Source: Mycobacterium sp. AZCC_0083 (GTDB lineage: Bacteria > Actinomycetota > Actinomycetes > Mycobacteriales > Mycobacteriaceae). From it: a DNA stretch of 64,000 nucleotides. The translations under genes and the position numbers were made by a program. Every line of letters begins with the position of its first letter. Position 1 is the first letter of the stretch. The notes under the pieces are model-generated. The model was not told where the DNA came from. It worked only from the letters and a program-made list of their open reading frames with translations, and searched no databases. Location: NCBI RefSeq assembly GCF_014202335.1, contig NZ_JACHGP010000008.1, positions 62,001 through 126,000 on the forward strand. The letters run 5' to 3'. Below, in pieces: positions 1 through 7,792 of this stretch.

Positions 1-189
1 GGTGGGTTTGTCGCGGGCGCTGGCTTTAGAGGTCGTCGGAGACGGCGTCACCGTGAACGTCGTTGCGCCCGGCTACATCGCCACCGAGTCACAGCTACAG
101 TTCGAAGCCGCCGCCGCGGCGGCGTCACCGGGACGGTGGTGGTGGCCGACGGCGGCCATGGTCTGCCGGAGACTTGGCCCCGGCCCTGA
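1..189 (+). pseudogene. Short-chain dehydrogenase remnant, cut by the window edge and internally deleted
   Basis: The first 110 bases read as the late part of a classical SDR, with the hallmark string VNVVAPGYIATES that follows the active-site helix. After a few alanines the frame is lost. The true SDR C-terminus reappears in another frame at about 121-189 (GTVVVADGGHG, then a stop at 187-189), matching the GxxxxVDGG ending typical of the family. About 40 residues that normally lie between these blocks are missing, so this is a deletion plus frameshift and not a single sequencing slip. The 5' part lies outside the window. A product is unlikely. The family assignment is firm, but the substrate cannot be told. 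Confidence 0.6.
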
Positions 190-713
190 GTTCACCACGC
201 CCTGAGGTTCACCGGCCGGCGGAGACCCCTTCCTAGTCCTCACACTCCGCTGTCTCAGCGGCCCCAGCTTTACAGCTGGACGTTGCGTAAACGCGGGCGC
301 GTGGAGTTTGTCCCTTCGCCGTTGTTAGGACTTCGACGACCTCCCCGACCGCGAGCGCGCCGACCTGTTGACCATCGATCGCGACGCGTCGCCGGAGGCG
401 TTGGAGGAGAAGTTCCACTCGGAGGACCAGCTGCAGCTCACGGGGAAACCGTCAGCCCTTCGCCCGGGCTGCACGATGTGACCGGCTAACGCCAGAGTCC
501 ATCAAGTCGGTCGACGACAGTTCCGATGCACAAAAACACTGCCGCGCAACGGAATTCATCGATCGCCCGTAGCGCCTCGACTGCTGGCGATGGAAGCCCC
601 GGCAGCATCTCAACAATCTCGCGACATCACGCGTCAGGGCTGGACTGAGCGAGTAGGGTTTTCCTTGTAGGGCAAGCGCGCGCATCCGTCGAATGTTCAA
701 GGAGGATCGCCGC
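190..713. other. Stretch without an intact gene
   Basis: No complete gene is visible. From 329 to 481 on the plus strand there is a coding-like piece of about 50 codons (acidic, containing DLPDRERADLL), opened by an in-frame stop and closed by TGA. It has no start codon or ribosome binding site and reads like the tail of a lost gene. I do not recognise the family. The rest up to the NfeD ribosome binding site at 699-705 shows nothing I can support. Confidence 0.4.
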
Positions 714-1154
714 ATGGATACATGGCTGATCTGGTTGATCATCGCCGTAGTGTTGTTGGTGGTCGAGATGCTCACTATCACCGCAGCGGTCGGGATGCTC
801 GGTGTTGCTGCACTGATCGCCGCGGGCTTCGCCGCACTCGGACTACCCGCTCCCGTCCAACTCCTTGCGTTCACAGTCACCGCCACGATCGGGGTGCTGC
901 TCATCCGCCCCATCGTCCGTCGGCACATGCTCCGGCCCCAGCTCGAGCGTTTCGGGGTAGAAGCATTAATTGGTAAGCCCGCCTATGTCGTGTCAGAGGT
1001 GTCCGGGCTGGACGGCAGGGTTCGCATCGGCGGTATCCGCGGTGAGGAGTGGACGGCGCGCGCCTACGACCAAACCCTGGTGATACCCGCCGGAGCGACC
1101 GTCGACGTGCTGGAGATCAACGGCACCACCGCGCTCGTATACCCCCGGGAGTAA
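714..1154 (+). CDS. NfeD-family membrane protein
   Basis: The product is about 146 residues. Its N-terminal half is membrane-embedded: hydrophobic segments near residues 3-22, 27-43 and 47-65 are separated by short loops. The C-terminal half is a soluble OB-like domain rich in G, V and I, as in short NfeD proteins. The start is set at 714 because AAGGAGG lies at 699-705, 8 bases upstream; an ATG at 693 lacks such a site. The next gene, an SPFH/band-7 protein, starts 3 bases after the stop. NfeD and SPFH proteins are a classic pair thought to act together in membrane microdomains or quality control, as in the mycobacterial pair Rv1487-Rv1488. The family call is firm; the role is inferred from it. 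Confidence 0.88.
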   Translation: MDTWLIWLIIAVVLLVVEMLTITAAVGMLGVAALIAAGFAALGLPAPVQLLAFTVTATIGVLLIRPIVRRHMLRPQLERFGVEALIGKPAYVVSEVSGLDGRVRIGGIRGEEWTARAYDQTLVIPAGATVDVLEINGTTALVYPRE

Positions 1155-1157
1155 CCC

Positions 1158-2189
1158 ATGCTGGAAACCTCACTCTCTCTTATCGCCGGGCTGGTCATCG
1201 CGCTGTTCGCAGCCTTCACCGTGCTGCGGGCGGTGCGCATCGTGCCCCAGGCGCGTGCCCGCAACGTCGAACGGCTCGGCCGCTACGACCGCACGTTGCG
1301 GCCCGGCCTCAATTTCGTCATCCCCTACTTCGACCGGGTCTATCCGATGATTGACCTACGGGAACAGGTGGTCTCGTTCCAACCGCAACCGGTGATTACC
1401 GAGGACAATTTGGTCGTCGAGATCGATACTGTGCTCTATTTCCAGGTGACCGACGCGCGCGCAGCCGCCTATGAGATCGCCAACTTCCTGCAAGGCGTCG
1501 AACAGCTCACGGTCACCACACTGCGCAACGTCGTCGGGTCCATGGACCTGGAGCGCACACTCACCTCCCGCGACACCATCAACAGCCAACTCAGAGGCGT
1601 GCTGGACGAGGCCACCGGCAAGTGGGGGCTGCGGGTCAACCGGGTAGAGATCAAGGCCATCGACCCGCCGCAATCCATCAAGGACGCGATGGAGAAGCAG
1701 ATGCGGGCCGAGCGCGACAAGCGTGCGGCAATCCTGGGCGCCGAAGGCCAACGCCAGTCTCAGATCCTCACCGCCGAGGGTGACAAGCAGGCCGCCATCC
1801 TGCGCGCCGAGGGCAACCGGACCGCAGCGATCCTCAAGGCCGAGGGCCAGGCCCGCGCTATCGACGAGGTATTTCAGTCCGTGCACCGCAACGATCCCGA
1901 CCCCAAACTGCTCGCCTATCAGTACCTCCAGATGCTGCCGCAGCTGGCCCAGGGCCCGGGAAACACGTTCTGGGTAATTCCAAGCGAGGTCACCTCCGCC
2001 CTGCAAGACGTGTCCCGCGCCTTCACCCAGGCGCTGCCCAAGTTATCGGCCACCCGCGAAACCTGCTCGGGCGACTTGGCAGCGCACGCTGCCGCCGATG
2101 CGGCTCAGGCGGGACAAGCCGCCGCCGATGCGCTCGAAGGCGCGGCCGGGGCCGACGGCTACCAGACTGCGTCGCCATCGCGCCCGTAA
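1158..2189 (+). CDS. SPFH/band-7 (stomatin-like) membrane protein
   Basis: This 343-residue protein starts with one membrane anchor (about residues 5-25), followed by the band-7 domain (about 28-190) with the stomatin-type stretch RPGLNFVIPYFDRV. A helical, charged heptad-like region (about 175-240) repeats blocks of the form AEG(D/N/Q)xxAAIL, the usual oligomerising flotillin/stomatin stalk. The C-terminus is alanine-rich and low in complexity. The gene sits 3 bases downstream of the NfeD gene and is surely cotranscribed. Proteins of this type form large ring or cage assemblies at the membrane, often with NfeD or proteases. The ATG at 1158 follows the NfeD stop directly. There is no sign of damage, in contrast to the genes on both sides of the pair. 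Confidence 0.92.
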   Translation: MLETSLSLIAGLVIALFAAFTVLRAVRIVPQARARNVERLGRYDRTLRPGLNFVIPYFDRVYPMIDLREQVVSFQPQPVITEDNLVVEIDTVLYFQVTDARAAAYEIANFLQGVEQLTVTTLRNVVGSMDLERTLTSRDTINSQLRGVLDEATGKWGLRVNRVEIKAIDPPQSIKDAMEKQMRAERDKRAAILGAEGQRQSQILTAEGDKQAAILRAEGNRTAAILKAEGQARAIDEVFQSVHRNDPDPKLLAYQYLQMLPQLAQGPGNTFWVIPSEVTSALQDVSRAFTQALPKLSATRETCSGDLAAHAAADAAQAGQAAADALEGAAGADGYQTASPSRP

Positions 2190-2245
2190 CGACCGGTCGG
2201 GACAGCATTCTTCGAATCGCGGAGCATGCAAATGGGGACACGTTC

Positions 2246-2500
2246 CCCGACAAACTCCCGCCGTTGTCCAGACGCGCCCGCGTGCTTCTGCTGGCAGCGG
2301 TGGGCCTCATGGCACTACTGCTCGTCGGGCCGCGCCTCGTGGACGCCTACGTCAATTGGCTGTGGTTCGGTGAGGTCGGCTTCCGCAGCGTCTGGGTCAC
2401 GGTGCTGTTGACCCTGGTAGCGATCTTCGTCGCGGTGGCGCTGGTGGTGGGCTTCACCACCACCGCGCCCAGAAGGGGCTTCACAGCTACTACGAGCCGG
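2246..2500 (+). pseudogene. N-terminal remnant of a UPF0182 (COG1615) membrane protein
   Basis: In one frame the text SRRARVLLLAAVGLMALLL, then GPRLVDAY and NWLWFGEVGFRSVW, is the unmistakable start of the large UPF0182 family of seven-helix membrane proteins (Rv3193c type, close to 1000 residues). After roughly 75 residues, just past the second hydrophobic segment, the reading frame turns into unrelated sequence and stops. The remaining 900 or so residues are absent, because the next block is the end of another damaged gene on the opposite strand. A TTG at 2264 or a codon upstream would have served as start. This is a truncated relic without a usable product. It marks a deletion or recombination junction at about 2470-2520. 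Confidence 0.75.
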
Positions 2501-2526
2501 TCCGCCAGCACGCCCCGCGACGGTAC

Positions 2527-3227
2527 TCACTGCCTTACGGTTTCAGCTGCTTGGCATGCATCCGTCACCTCGACGTTGCGGTGCACGCCGACCGCCAACC
2601 GGCGCCGCAATTCGTCGCGTTGGTCGTCGGTGCACCCCGCGAGCAGGCCGGCGATCGCGTCGAGCCCACCCGCCGTGCACAGCGCGTAGCCGTTGCTCAT
2701 CGTCCACAGGTCCGACACCGGCCGGCCCAACGTCGACGACAACGCCTCACCCATCGGGCTCAGCGCATCGATCTGCCTCGCCCGTGTCTGCCCGCTCTGG
2801 CCGTCGACGGGGCGAAGTAGTTGCGATAGATCGTCGCGGCCCCTGCCGCCATTGCACATGCCGGGCCCTGCGTCGGATCACCGGCGTAGCGGGTAACCCC
2901 GTCCTCCGGAGTGACGTTCGGCCCCGTCATCTCGAGCAGGTTGAACTGCGAGGCGACCTGGAAGAGCGCACCCCGCAGTTCCGGGTCGGCGTGAAGGGCC
3001 CGCGCGTGCCCGACGATGCATTCCACCGCGGTTCGACCTCTATTGGGAATAGCTACGCGAGAACATAACTCGGCGAGGGTTGGCATGGACAAGGTGCCGA
3101 TGCCGTAGTGGGCGTGGTTGACGGTGGACACTAGTTCGTCGCCCTCGACGCGGAGCCGGCTTTGAGTCTGGGCGTAGTCGTGCTCGCGAAAGCCGGTCAG
3201 TTCCTCGAACCAGTCTCGGGTGGACAT
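2527..3227 (-). pseudogene. Conserved family of unknown function, copy 1, single-base frameshift
   Basis: The start ATG is at 3227. The first part reads MSTRDWFEELTGFRE and goes on through very conserved-looking blocks (ALFQVASQFNLLEM; GPACAMAAGAATIYRNYFAP). At the C-run on the coding strand (2809-2812 on the plus strand) the frame shifts by one base. The continuation, starting VDGQSGQTRARQIDALSP and including LWTMSNGYALCTAGGL, is found in the neighbouring frame up to a stop at 2527. Joined, the two parts give a protein of about 233 residues that aligns with two other damaged copies here (14090-14523 and 12240-12390). I do not know the family's function; I vaguely associate its ending with macro-domain-like proteins, which is unproven. 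The run of four identical bases at the break leaves a sequencing error possible. Confidence 0.6.
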
Positions 3228-3319
3228 GACTCGATCGTCGCATTGACCGCTGACCTGTCGGAATCGAATCGTCAACCAGTGGCGGTGCCGGGTCGCGCGA
3301 GGCCGGACAGGCCCCTCAA

Positions 3320-3787
3320 TCACTCTCGACGGATCGCGATCTCCGACGAGCGCGTCGGTGACGCGTCACGCCCAGCAGCGACGTGCACCGAGACGGGCCG
3401 CCGCGTCTGGGCGTCGAGGAACGCCAGGGGAGCGTGTCCGTTCGGCAGATGCTTGTCGCCCCACTGCACCAGCGACAGGAACACCGGCAGCAGGTCCTCG
3501 CCGGCCTCGGTCAACCGATACTCGTCCCGAGCCCGCTGCCCCGGCTCCTGATACGGCACCCGGGTGACGATCCCGGCGGCCTCGAGCTGCTTGAGCGCCC
3601 GCGACACCGCGGGGGCCGAGCTTTCCGTTCGCGTCACGAAGTCATCGAATCGAACTGTGCCAAAGAACAATTCGCGAACCGTCTGAAATGCCGTCTTGGT
3701 GGTGAGTACCTCGAGCGTCCGCGTCATCGAACACATGTCGCCGATGTGCCACTGCGACCGGTCGCTCATCGCCGGTTCGAACTCCAT
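3320..3787 (-). CDS. HxlR-family transcriptional regulator
   Basis: This is a winged-helix regulator of about 155 residues. Near the start it has C-S-M-T-R-T-L-E-V-L, corresponding to the conserved Cys of redox-sensing HxlR proteins, then the HTH (FDDFVTRTESSAPAVSRALK) and wing (GIVTRVPYQEPGQRARDEYRLTEAGEDLLPV). The start is put at 3787 (MEFEPAMSD); an ATG 30 bases upstream is possible. The gene diverges from the carbonic-anhydrase/NmrA-type gene pair. Known pairs of this sort, ytfH-qorB in E. coli and QorR-qor2 in Corynebacterium, use an HxlR repressor to control a divergent NmrA-like quinone reductase in response to quinones or diamide. The palindrome in the shared promoter fits that model. 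Its presumed target gene is now broken by an IS. Confidence 0.88.
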   Translation of the reverse strand: MEFEPAMSDRSQWHIGDMCSMTRTLEVLTTKTAFQTVRELFFGTVRFDDFVTRTESSAPAVSRALKQLEAAGIVTRVPYQEPGQRARDEYRLTEAGEDLLPVFLSLVQWGDKHLPNGHAPLAFLDAQTRRPVSVHVAAGRDASPTRSSEIAIRRE

Positions 3788-3817
3788 CGCCAACTCCGTT
3801 CTAAATAACGCTTGCAT

Positions 3818-3867
3818 TAGTCAGCTTAACATGCTGTCATGTAAATGACTAACGAAGACGTTAGTCA
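3818..3867. promoter_or_regulatory. Probable HxlR operator (palindrome plus half-site)
   Basis: The 22-bp block 3846-3867 is a perfect inverted repeat, TGACTAACG-AAGA-CGTTAGTCA. A further TTAGTCA lies at 3818-3824, upstream of the hxlR start. The sites fall between the divergent hxlR gene and the carbonic-anhydrase start, where an autoregulating repressor would bind. The symmetry is read directly from the sequence; binding by HxlR is inference. Confidence 0.6.
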
Positions 3868-3893
3868 GGCATGGACGTCGGATGGAGTCACCC

Positions 3894-4408
3894 ATGAACG
3901 TCATCGAGACCCTCGTCGAGCGCAACGACGAGTTCGTCGAAACCCGGTTCGCCTCCGGGCTTCCGATACTGCCGCGGCTGCGCACACTGGGCTCGGCTGC
4001 GTGGACCCGCGCGTCGACCGCGCACACGTGTTTGGTCTCGACGTCGGTGACGTCGCGGTGATCCGCAACGTCGGCGGCCGCGTCACCCCCGACGTGCTGA
4101 CCGAGCTCGCGCTGCTCGGAAGGCTCGCCCAAACCCTGGTCGGAGAGGCCGCCCCGGTCATCGACCTCATCGTCCTGCAGCACACCGATTGCGGCATCAC
4201 CCGGTTGCAAGACCCGCCCGACGCACTGGCCGACTTCTTCGGCGTCGACCCCGCGGACCTGGGCGCCAAACACGTCACCGACCCTCGCGCCGCGGTGGCC
4301 GCCGACCTGGCCGTGCTACGGGACGCGCCATCGATCGCCGCCAGATACCGGGCCACCGGTGCCGTCTACGACGTCGCGACCGGACGCGTCGACTTCGTCC
4401 ACTCCTGA
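3894..4408 (+). pseudogene. Beta-carbonic anhydrase, frameshifted near residue 30
   Basis: From the ATG at 3894 (site GATGGAG upstream) the text MNVIETLVERNDEFVETRF fits the start of short actinobacterial beta-carbonic anhydrases. Near 3985-3995 the frame changes, and the remainder, beginning CVDPRVDRAHVFGL, runs in another frame to the stop at 4408. The zinc ligands and catalytic dyad of the family are present in this second part: C-x-D-x-R (CVDPRVD) and H-x-x-C (HTDCG). In an intact gene these would catalyse CO2 hydration. The break is not in a homopolymer, so a real indel of one or two bases is likely. The gene stands between the HxlR operator and the NmrA-like gene and would be the first gene of that operon. 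Initiation at an upstream ATG (3845) in the second frame is conceivable but would give an unnatural N-terminus. Confidence 0.65.
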
Positions 4409-4434
4409 AAACCCCACCAAACAAAGGAAACATC

Positions 4435-5153
4435 ATGACCAACGACGACCTCTTCCTCATCACCGCCGCCACCGGAAAGACCGGCGCCCACACCGTGCGC
4501 GAACTACGGAAGGATGGTCACCAGGTGCGGGCACTGGTGCACGGCCTCGATGCCCGCGCCGAGGCACTTTCCGACCTCGGCGCCGAGATCGTCACCGGCG
4601 ACCTGCTCGACTTCGGCTCGGTGAGCTCGGCGCTGGCCGGCGTCACCGCGGCCTACTTCTGCTACCCCATCAGCCCCGGTCTCCTGGACGCCACCACCAA
4701 CTTCGCGCAGGCAGCCACCGAGGCTGGGGTGAAGGCCGTCGTCAACATGTCTCAGATCAGCGCCAGACACGACGCCAAAAGCCATGCTGCACAGAACCAC
4801 TGGCTCAGTGAACGGCTTCTCGACCGGTCGGCGTTCGTCACCGCCCACCTACGTCCCACGTTCTTCGCCGAGTGGCTCGCCTGGCAGTGGTCGCGTGACG
4901 AGCAAGGTGGAGTGTTCCGCCTGCCCTTCGCCGACGGCAGGCATGCCCCCATCGCGTCGGTCGACCAGGCCCGTGTGATCGCCGCGATCCTGCGCAACCC
5001 GGCGCCCCACGATCGTCAGACCTACCCGCTCGTCGGCCCCGTCGAACTCGACTACGGCGACATCGCCGCCAAGGTCGGCTCAGTTCTCGGCTTCCCGGTC
5101 CGCTACGAACCCATCGACATCGACTCGTTCGCCGAACTCCTCCGCGTGGAGGG
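4435..5153 (+). pseudogene. NmrA-like NAD(P)H quinone reductase, 5' part, interrupted by IS607 element
   Basis: The ATG at 4435 opens a Rossmann-fold protein (ITAATGKTGAHTVRELRKDG, the NmrA/QorB-type dinucleotide-binding loop GxxGxxG variant). It continues for about 240 residues to ELLRVEG, where homology stops at the left end of the insertion sequence. The missing C-terminus (about 35 residues) is found at 7208-7321 on the other side of the element. Fusing GTGGAGG with GGCATGACGAG restores the expected codons E-G-H-D-E-Y-F. If the IS is not excised, translation runs into the element and ends about 17 codons later. NmrA-like proteins of the QorB/Qor2 group reduce quinones with NADPH and are often controlled by an HxlR protein, which is encoded divergently here. 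Confidence 0.8.
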
Positions 5154-5215
5154 TTGCCAACTGTTGCAGGTCGAGTGGTCGTTGGTTGTCGGTGGGGTGC
5201 TGTAGGAACAAATGT

Positions 5216-5803
5216 ATGAATCTCGCGGCGTGGGTTGAGCGCGACGGTGTCGCCCGGGTTACCGCGTATCGCTGGTTTCGTGCGGGCCTATTGCCGGTTC
5301 CGGCGCAGCGCGTGGGTGGGCTGATTCTTGTCGATGATCCGGCTGATGAGACTGGGTCGCGTGGCCAGAGCGCGGTGTATGCGCGGGTGGCTTCAGCTGA
5401 TCAGAAATCCGATCTGGATCGGCAGGTGGCGCGGGTGACTGAATGGGCCACGACCCAGCAGCTGCCGGTCGACAAGGTCGTCACCGAGGTAAGGTCGGCG
5501 GTGAACGGGCATCGCCGCAAGTTCCTTGCGTTGCTGGGTGATCGGTCGGTGGACAGGATCGTGGTGGAGCGTCGGGATCGGTTCTGCCGGTTCGGCTCGG
5601 AGTATGTCCAAGCCGCACTTGTCGCCCACGGTCGCGAGCTGGTCGTGGTGGATTCGACCGAAGTCGATGACGACTTGGTGCGCGATATGACCGAGATACT
5701 CATCAGTATGTGCGCACGGTTGTATGGCAAACGTGCTGCTGGCAACCGCGCCAAGCGTGCCGTCGCTGCGGCGGCTGACGCCGCAGATGAGGCGGCGGCC
5801 TGA
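5216..5803 (+). CDS. tnpA: IS607-type serine recombinase TnpA
   Basis: The protein has 195 residues. It starts with a MerR-like HTH (about 1-45: LAAWVERDGVARVTAYRWF), followed by the small serine-recombinase domain. In IS607 TnpA and other serine recombinases the nucleophile is the Ser right after YARV. Here the text is YARVASADQK, so that position (residue 59) is Ala, with a Ser next to it at 60. The rest of the fold is preserved: DLDRQ, ERRDRFCRFG with the catalytic arginines, and EILISMCARLYGKRAA. The stop overlaps the tnpB start in TGATG, so the two are translationally coupled. The loss of the canonical Ser may make the transposase inactive unless Ser60 substitutes. The ATG at 5216 is preferred over upstream starts because it begins at the HTH. 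Confidence 0.88.
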   Translation: MNLAAWVERDGVARVTAYRWFRAGLLPVPAQRVGGLILVDDPADETGSRGQSAVYARVASADQKSDLDRQVARVTEWATTQQLPVDKVVTEVRSAVNGHRRKFLALLGDRSVDRIVVERRDRFCRFGSEYVQAALVAHGRELVVVDSTEVDDDLVRDMTEILISMCARLYGKRAAGNRAKRAVAAAADAADEAAA

Positions 5804-7182
5804 TGGCGCGCTTCGAGGTGCCCGAAGGCTGGATGGTACAGGCATTCAAGTTCACGCTCGACCCAACTGAGGACCAAGCACGTTCGCTGGCAAGGCATTT
5901 CGGCGCCCGCCGTAAAGCCTACAACTGGACCGTCGCCGCCGTGAAGCGCGACATCCAGGCATGGCGCGAGACTGGCGTCGAGGCGGAGAAACCGTCGCTG
6001 CGGGTGCTGCGGAAGCGGTGGAACACCGTCAAGGACGGCGTGTGCGTCAACGCAGAGACCAATACGGTGTGGTGGCCGGAGTGTTCGAAAGAGGCTTACG
6101 CCGATGGCATCGACGGCGCGGTGGACGCGTACTGGAACTGGCAGCAGTCCCGCGCGGGCACCCGGCCGGGTAAGCGCGTCGGGTTCCCGCGGTTCAAGAA
6201 GAAGGGCCGCGACCAGGACCGGGTGTCGTTCACCACGGGTGCGATCAGGATTGAGCCTGACCGCCGCCATCTCACGCTGCCGGTCATCGGCACCGTGCGC
6301 ACCCATGAGAACACCCGCCGCATCGAACGGCTCATCGCGAAAGGCCGGGCTCGGGTACTGGCGATCACGGTGCGGCGCAACGGTACCCGACTGGACGCAT
6401 CAGTTCGAGTGCTCGTGCAACGACCCCAACAACCAGGCGTCGCCAACCCCAGCTCACGGGTTGGTGTCGATGTCGGGGTGCGTCGTCTGGCCACGGTTGC
6501 CGATGCTGATGGCATGGTGATCGAACGCGTTGAGAATCCACGCCCGCTCGATGCCGCGCTCAAGGAGTTGCGGCACGTCAGCCGCGCCCGATCACGCTGC
6601 ACGAAAGGCTCACGCCAATACCGTGAGCGCACCACTGAACTGTCCCGGGTGCATCGCCGGGTCAACGATGTCCGTACTCATCACCTTCACGTCCTGACCA
6701 CGCGATTGGCCAAAACACACGGCCGCATCGTCGTTGAAGGTTTGGACGCCGCGGGGATGTTGCGGCAAAAGGGGCTCCCCGGTGCCCGCGCTCGTCGGCG
6801 CGGACTCTCCGATGCCGCCCTGGGCACACCACGCCGGCTCTTGTCCTACAAGACAAGCTGGTACGGGTCACAGCTGGTGGTCGCCGACCGGTGGTTCCCG
6901 TCGTCGAAGACCTGCCACGCCTGCGGGCATGGTCAGGACATCGGCTGGGCCGAGCACTGGCAATGCGAGGCCTGTTCGGCATCGCATCAGCGTGATGACA
7001 ACGCATCCATCAACCTCGCACGCTACGAGGAACCAATTAGCGTCGTCGGCCCAGTCGGGGCCGCCGTCAAGCGTGGAGCCGACCGTAAGACCGGGCCTCG
7101 CCCGGCGGGTGGCCGTGAAGCGCGGAAGGGACGCAGCCGCAACGCTGCCGAACAACCCCGAGACGGGGTGCAAGTCGCGTGA
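5803..7182 (+). CDS. tnpB: TnpB RNA-guided nuclease homologue
   Basis: This 459-residue TnpB is of normal length. RuvC-like residues are all in place: D223 in VGVDVGVRRLATV, E312 in RIVVEGLDAAGML, and D398 in HQRDDNASINLA. The four-cysteine zinc knuckle (C371, C374, C388, C391) is intact. The N-terminal part (residues 10-50) matches the TnpB helix-turn-helix start FKFTLDPTEDQ. TnpB proteins are ancestors of Cas12: they cut DNA next to a transposon-adjacent motif, guided by an omega-RNA copied from the 3' end of the gene and the right end of the element. The start codon overlaps the tnpA stop by one base. With TnpA possibly dead, this nuclease may be the only working part of the element. Confidence 0.92.
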   Translation: MARFEVPEGWMVQAFKFTLDPTEDQARSLARHFGARRKAYNWTVAAVKRDIQAWRETGVEAEKPSLRVLRKRWNTVKDGVCVNAETNTVWWPECSKEAYADGIDGAVDAYWNWQQSRAGTRPGKRVGFPRFKKKGRDQDRVSFTTGAIRIEPDRRHLTLPVIGTVRTHENTRRIERLIAKGRARVLAITVRRNGTRLDASVRVLVQRPQQPGVANPSSRVGVDVGVRRLATVADADGMVIERVENPRPLDAALKELRHVSRARSRCTKGSRQYRERTTELSRVHRRVNDVRTHHLHVLTTRLAKTHGRIVVEGLDAAGMLRQKGLPGARARRRGLSDAALGTPRRLLSYKTSWYGSQLVVADRWFPSSKTCHACGHGQDIGWAEHWQCEACSASHQRDDNASINLARYEEPISVVGPVGAAVKRGADRKTGPRPAGGREARKGRSRNAAEQPRDGVQVA

Positions 7183-7207
7183 CCACTAAAGATCACTCAC
7201 TTGCAAC

Positions 7208-7321
7208 GGGCATGACGAGTACTTCGCATCACCAGCGTCGCCCAGGACTACCGCGACGGCATCTTCGCAGGCACCAACAACCTCGTCGAGGTGATCACCG
7301 GCACGCCTGCGCTCACCGTCG
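7208..7321 (+). pseudogene. NmrA-like quinone reductase, 3' part beyond the IS
   Basis: Right after the element the sequence codes GHDEYFAS in one frame. After a small indel near 7230 it continues VAQDYRDGIFAGTNNLVE and TGTPALTVEQ in another frame. These are the characteristic C-terminal motifs of NmrA/QorB-type reductases, and they join the part ending at 5153. The additional indel shows that the gene kept decaying after the insertion, or that it was already damaged. There is no clean stop: the frame runs into the following flavoprotein remnant, suggesting a further deletion at about 7320. Confidence 0.7.
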
Positions 7322-7699
7322 AACAGATCGGCACGGCCAACGGTGCACGCTCGGGCCGTTCCACCGCCGTTGGCCGTGCCGATCTGGTACGGCTACGAGC
7401 CCGGTGGCGAGGTGACCATCTGGACCACGGCGGGCACGGTGAAGGACAAGGTGATTCGCGCTGCCGGACGGTTCTCCATCACCGCCCAGAACGAACAACC
7501 GCCGTACAAGTACGTCACTGCCGAGGGCGACGTGACCTTCACTGGGCCCGCGGACGAGGCCGATGCGCGCAAGATCGCCATCCGCTACCTCGGCGAAGAG
7601 GCGGGCAACCAGTTCGCCGACGAGAACCATTCGTCGTCGTCGATCGTCATCCGGATGCGCCCGACGCGGTGGTTGAGCGTCGACTACTCCGCCGACTGA
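7322..7699 (+). pseudogene. Pyridoxamine 5'-phosphate oxidase-like flavoprotein, N-terminus lost
   Basis: From about 7365 the frame reads PLAVPIWYGYEPGGEVTIW, then VIRAAGRFSITAQNEQPPYKYVTAEGDVTF and ends RMRPTRWLSVDYSAD at 7699. This is a clear split-barrel FMN-binding protein of the PNPOx superfamily (about 110 of the usual 140-150 residues). The first 35 or so residues are missing or out of frame: the text just upstream (IGTANGA) looks like the proper beginning of this family but is shifted, and it is fused directly to the end of the NmrA remnant. A GTG at 7343 could start a shortened protein, but without the first beta strand it would hardly fold. It probably belonged to the same HxlR-controlled redox operon. 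Confidence 0.6.
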
Positions 7700-7792
7700 C
7701 GCGCGTCGGCTACGTCTGCAAGCAGTCCACGACTGGAAGCGGCGATACCGCGTCCTCGCGAATCCCTCTGCCGCTTTGGGCAATCGCTGCGA

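Larger units (their letters stand above)
5154..7207 (+). mobile_element. IS607-family insertion sequence (tnpA-tnpB)
   Basis: The element of about 2.05 kb carries a serine-recombinase gene followed by a tnpB gene, the gene order typical of IS607 and of the mycobacterial relatives IS1535-IS1539/IS1602. Its borders are set by the split NmrA gene: host sequence ends in GGAGGG at 5148-5153 and resumes with GGG at 7208. This fits insertion between G residues without a long target duplication, as known for IS607. Near the ends are short related repeats in opposite orientation (GTTGCAGGT close to the left end and ACTTGCAAC at the right end). The exact ends are uncertain by two or three bases because the G's are ambiguous. 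Confidence 0.85.

Noticed and set aside
452..928. Minus-strand frame over the NfeD gene
   Set aside because: Runs antisense across the NfeD coding region, with low-complexity Ser/Thr/Arg text and no domain.
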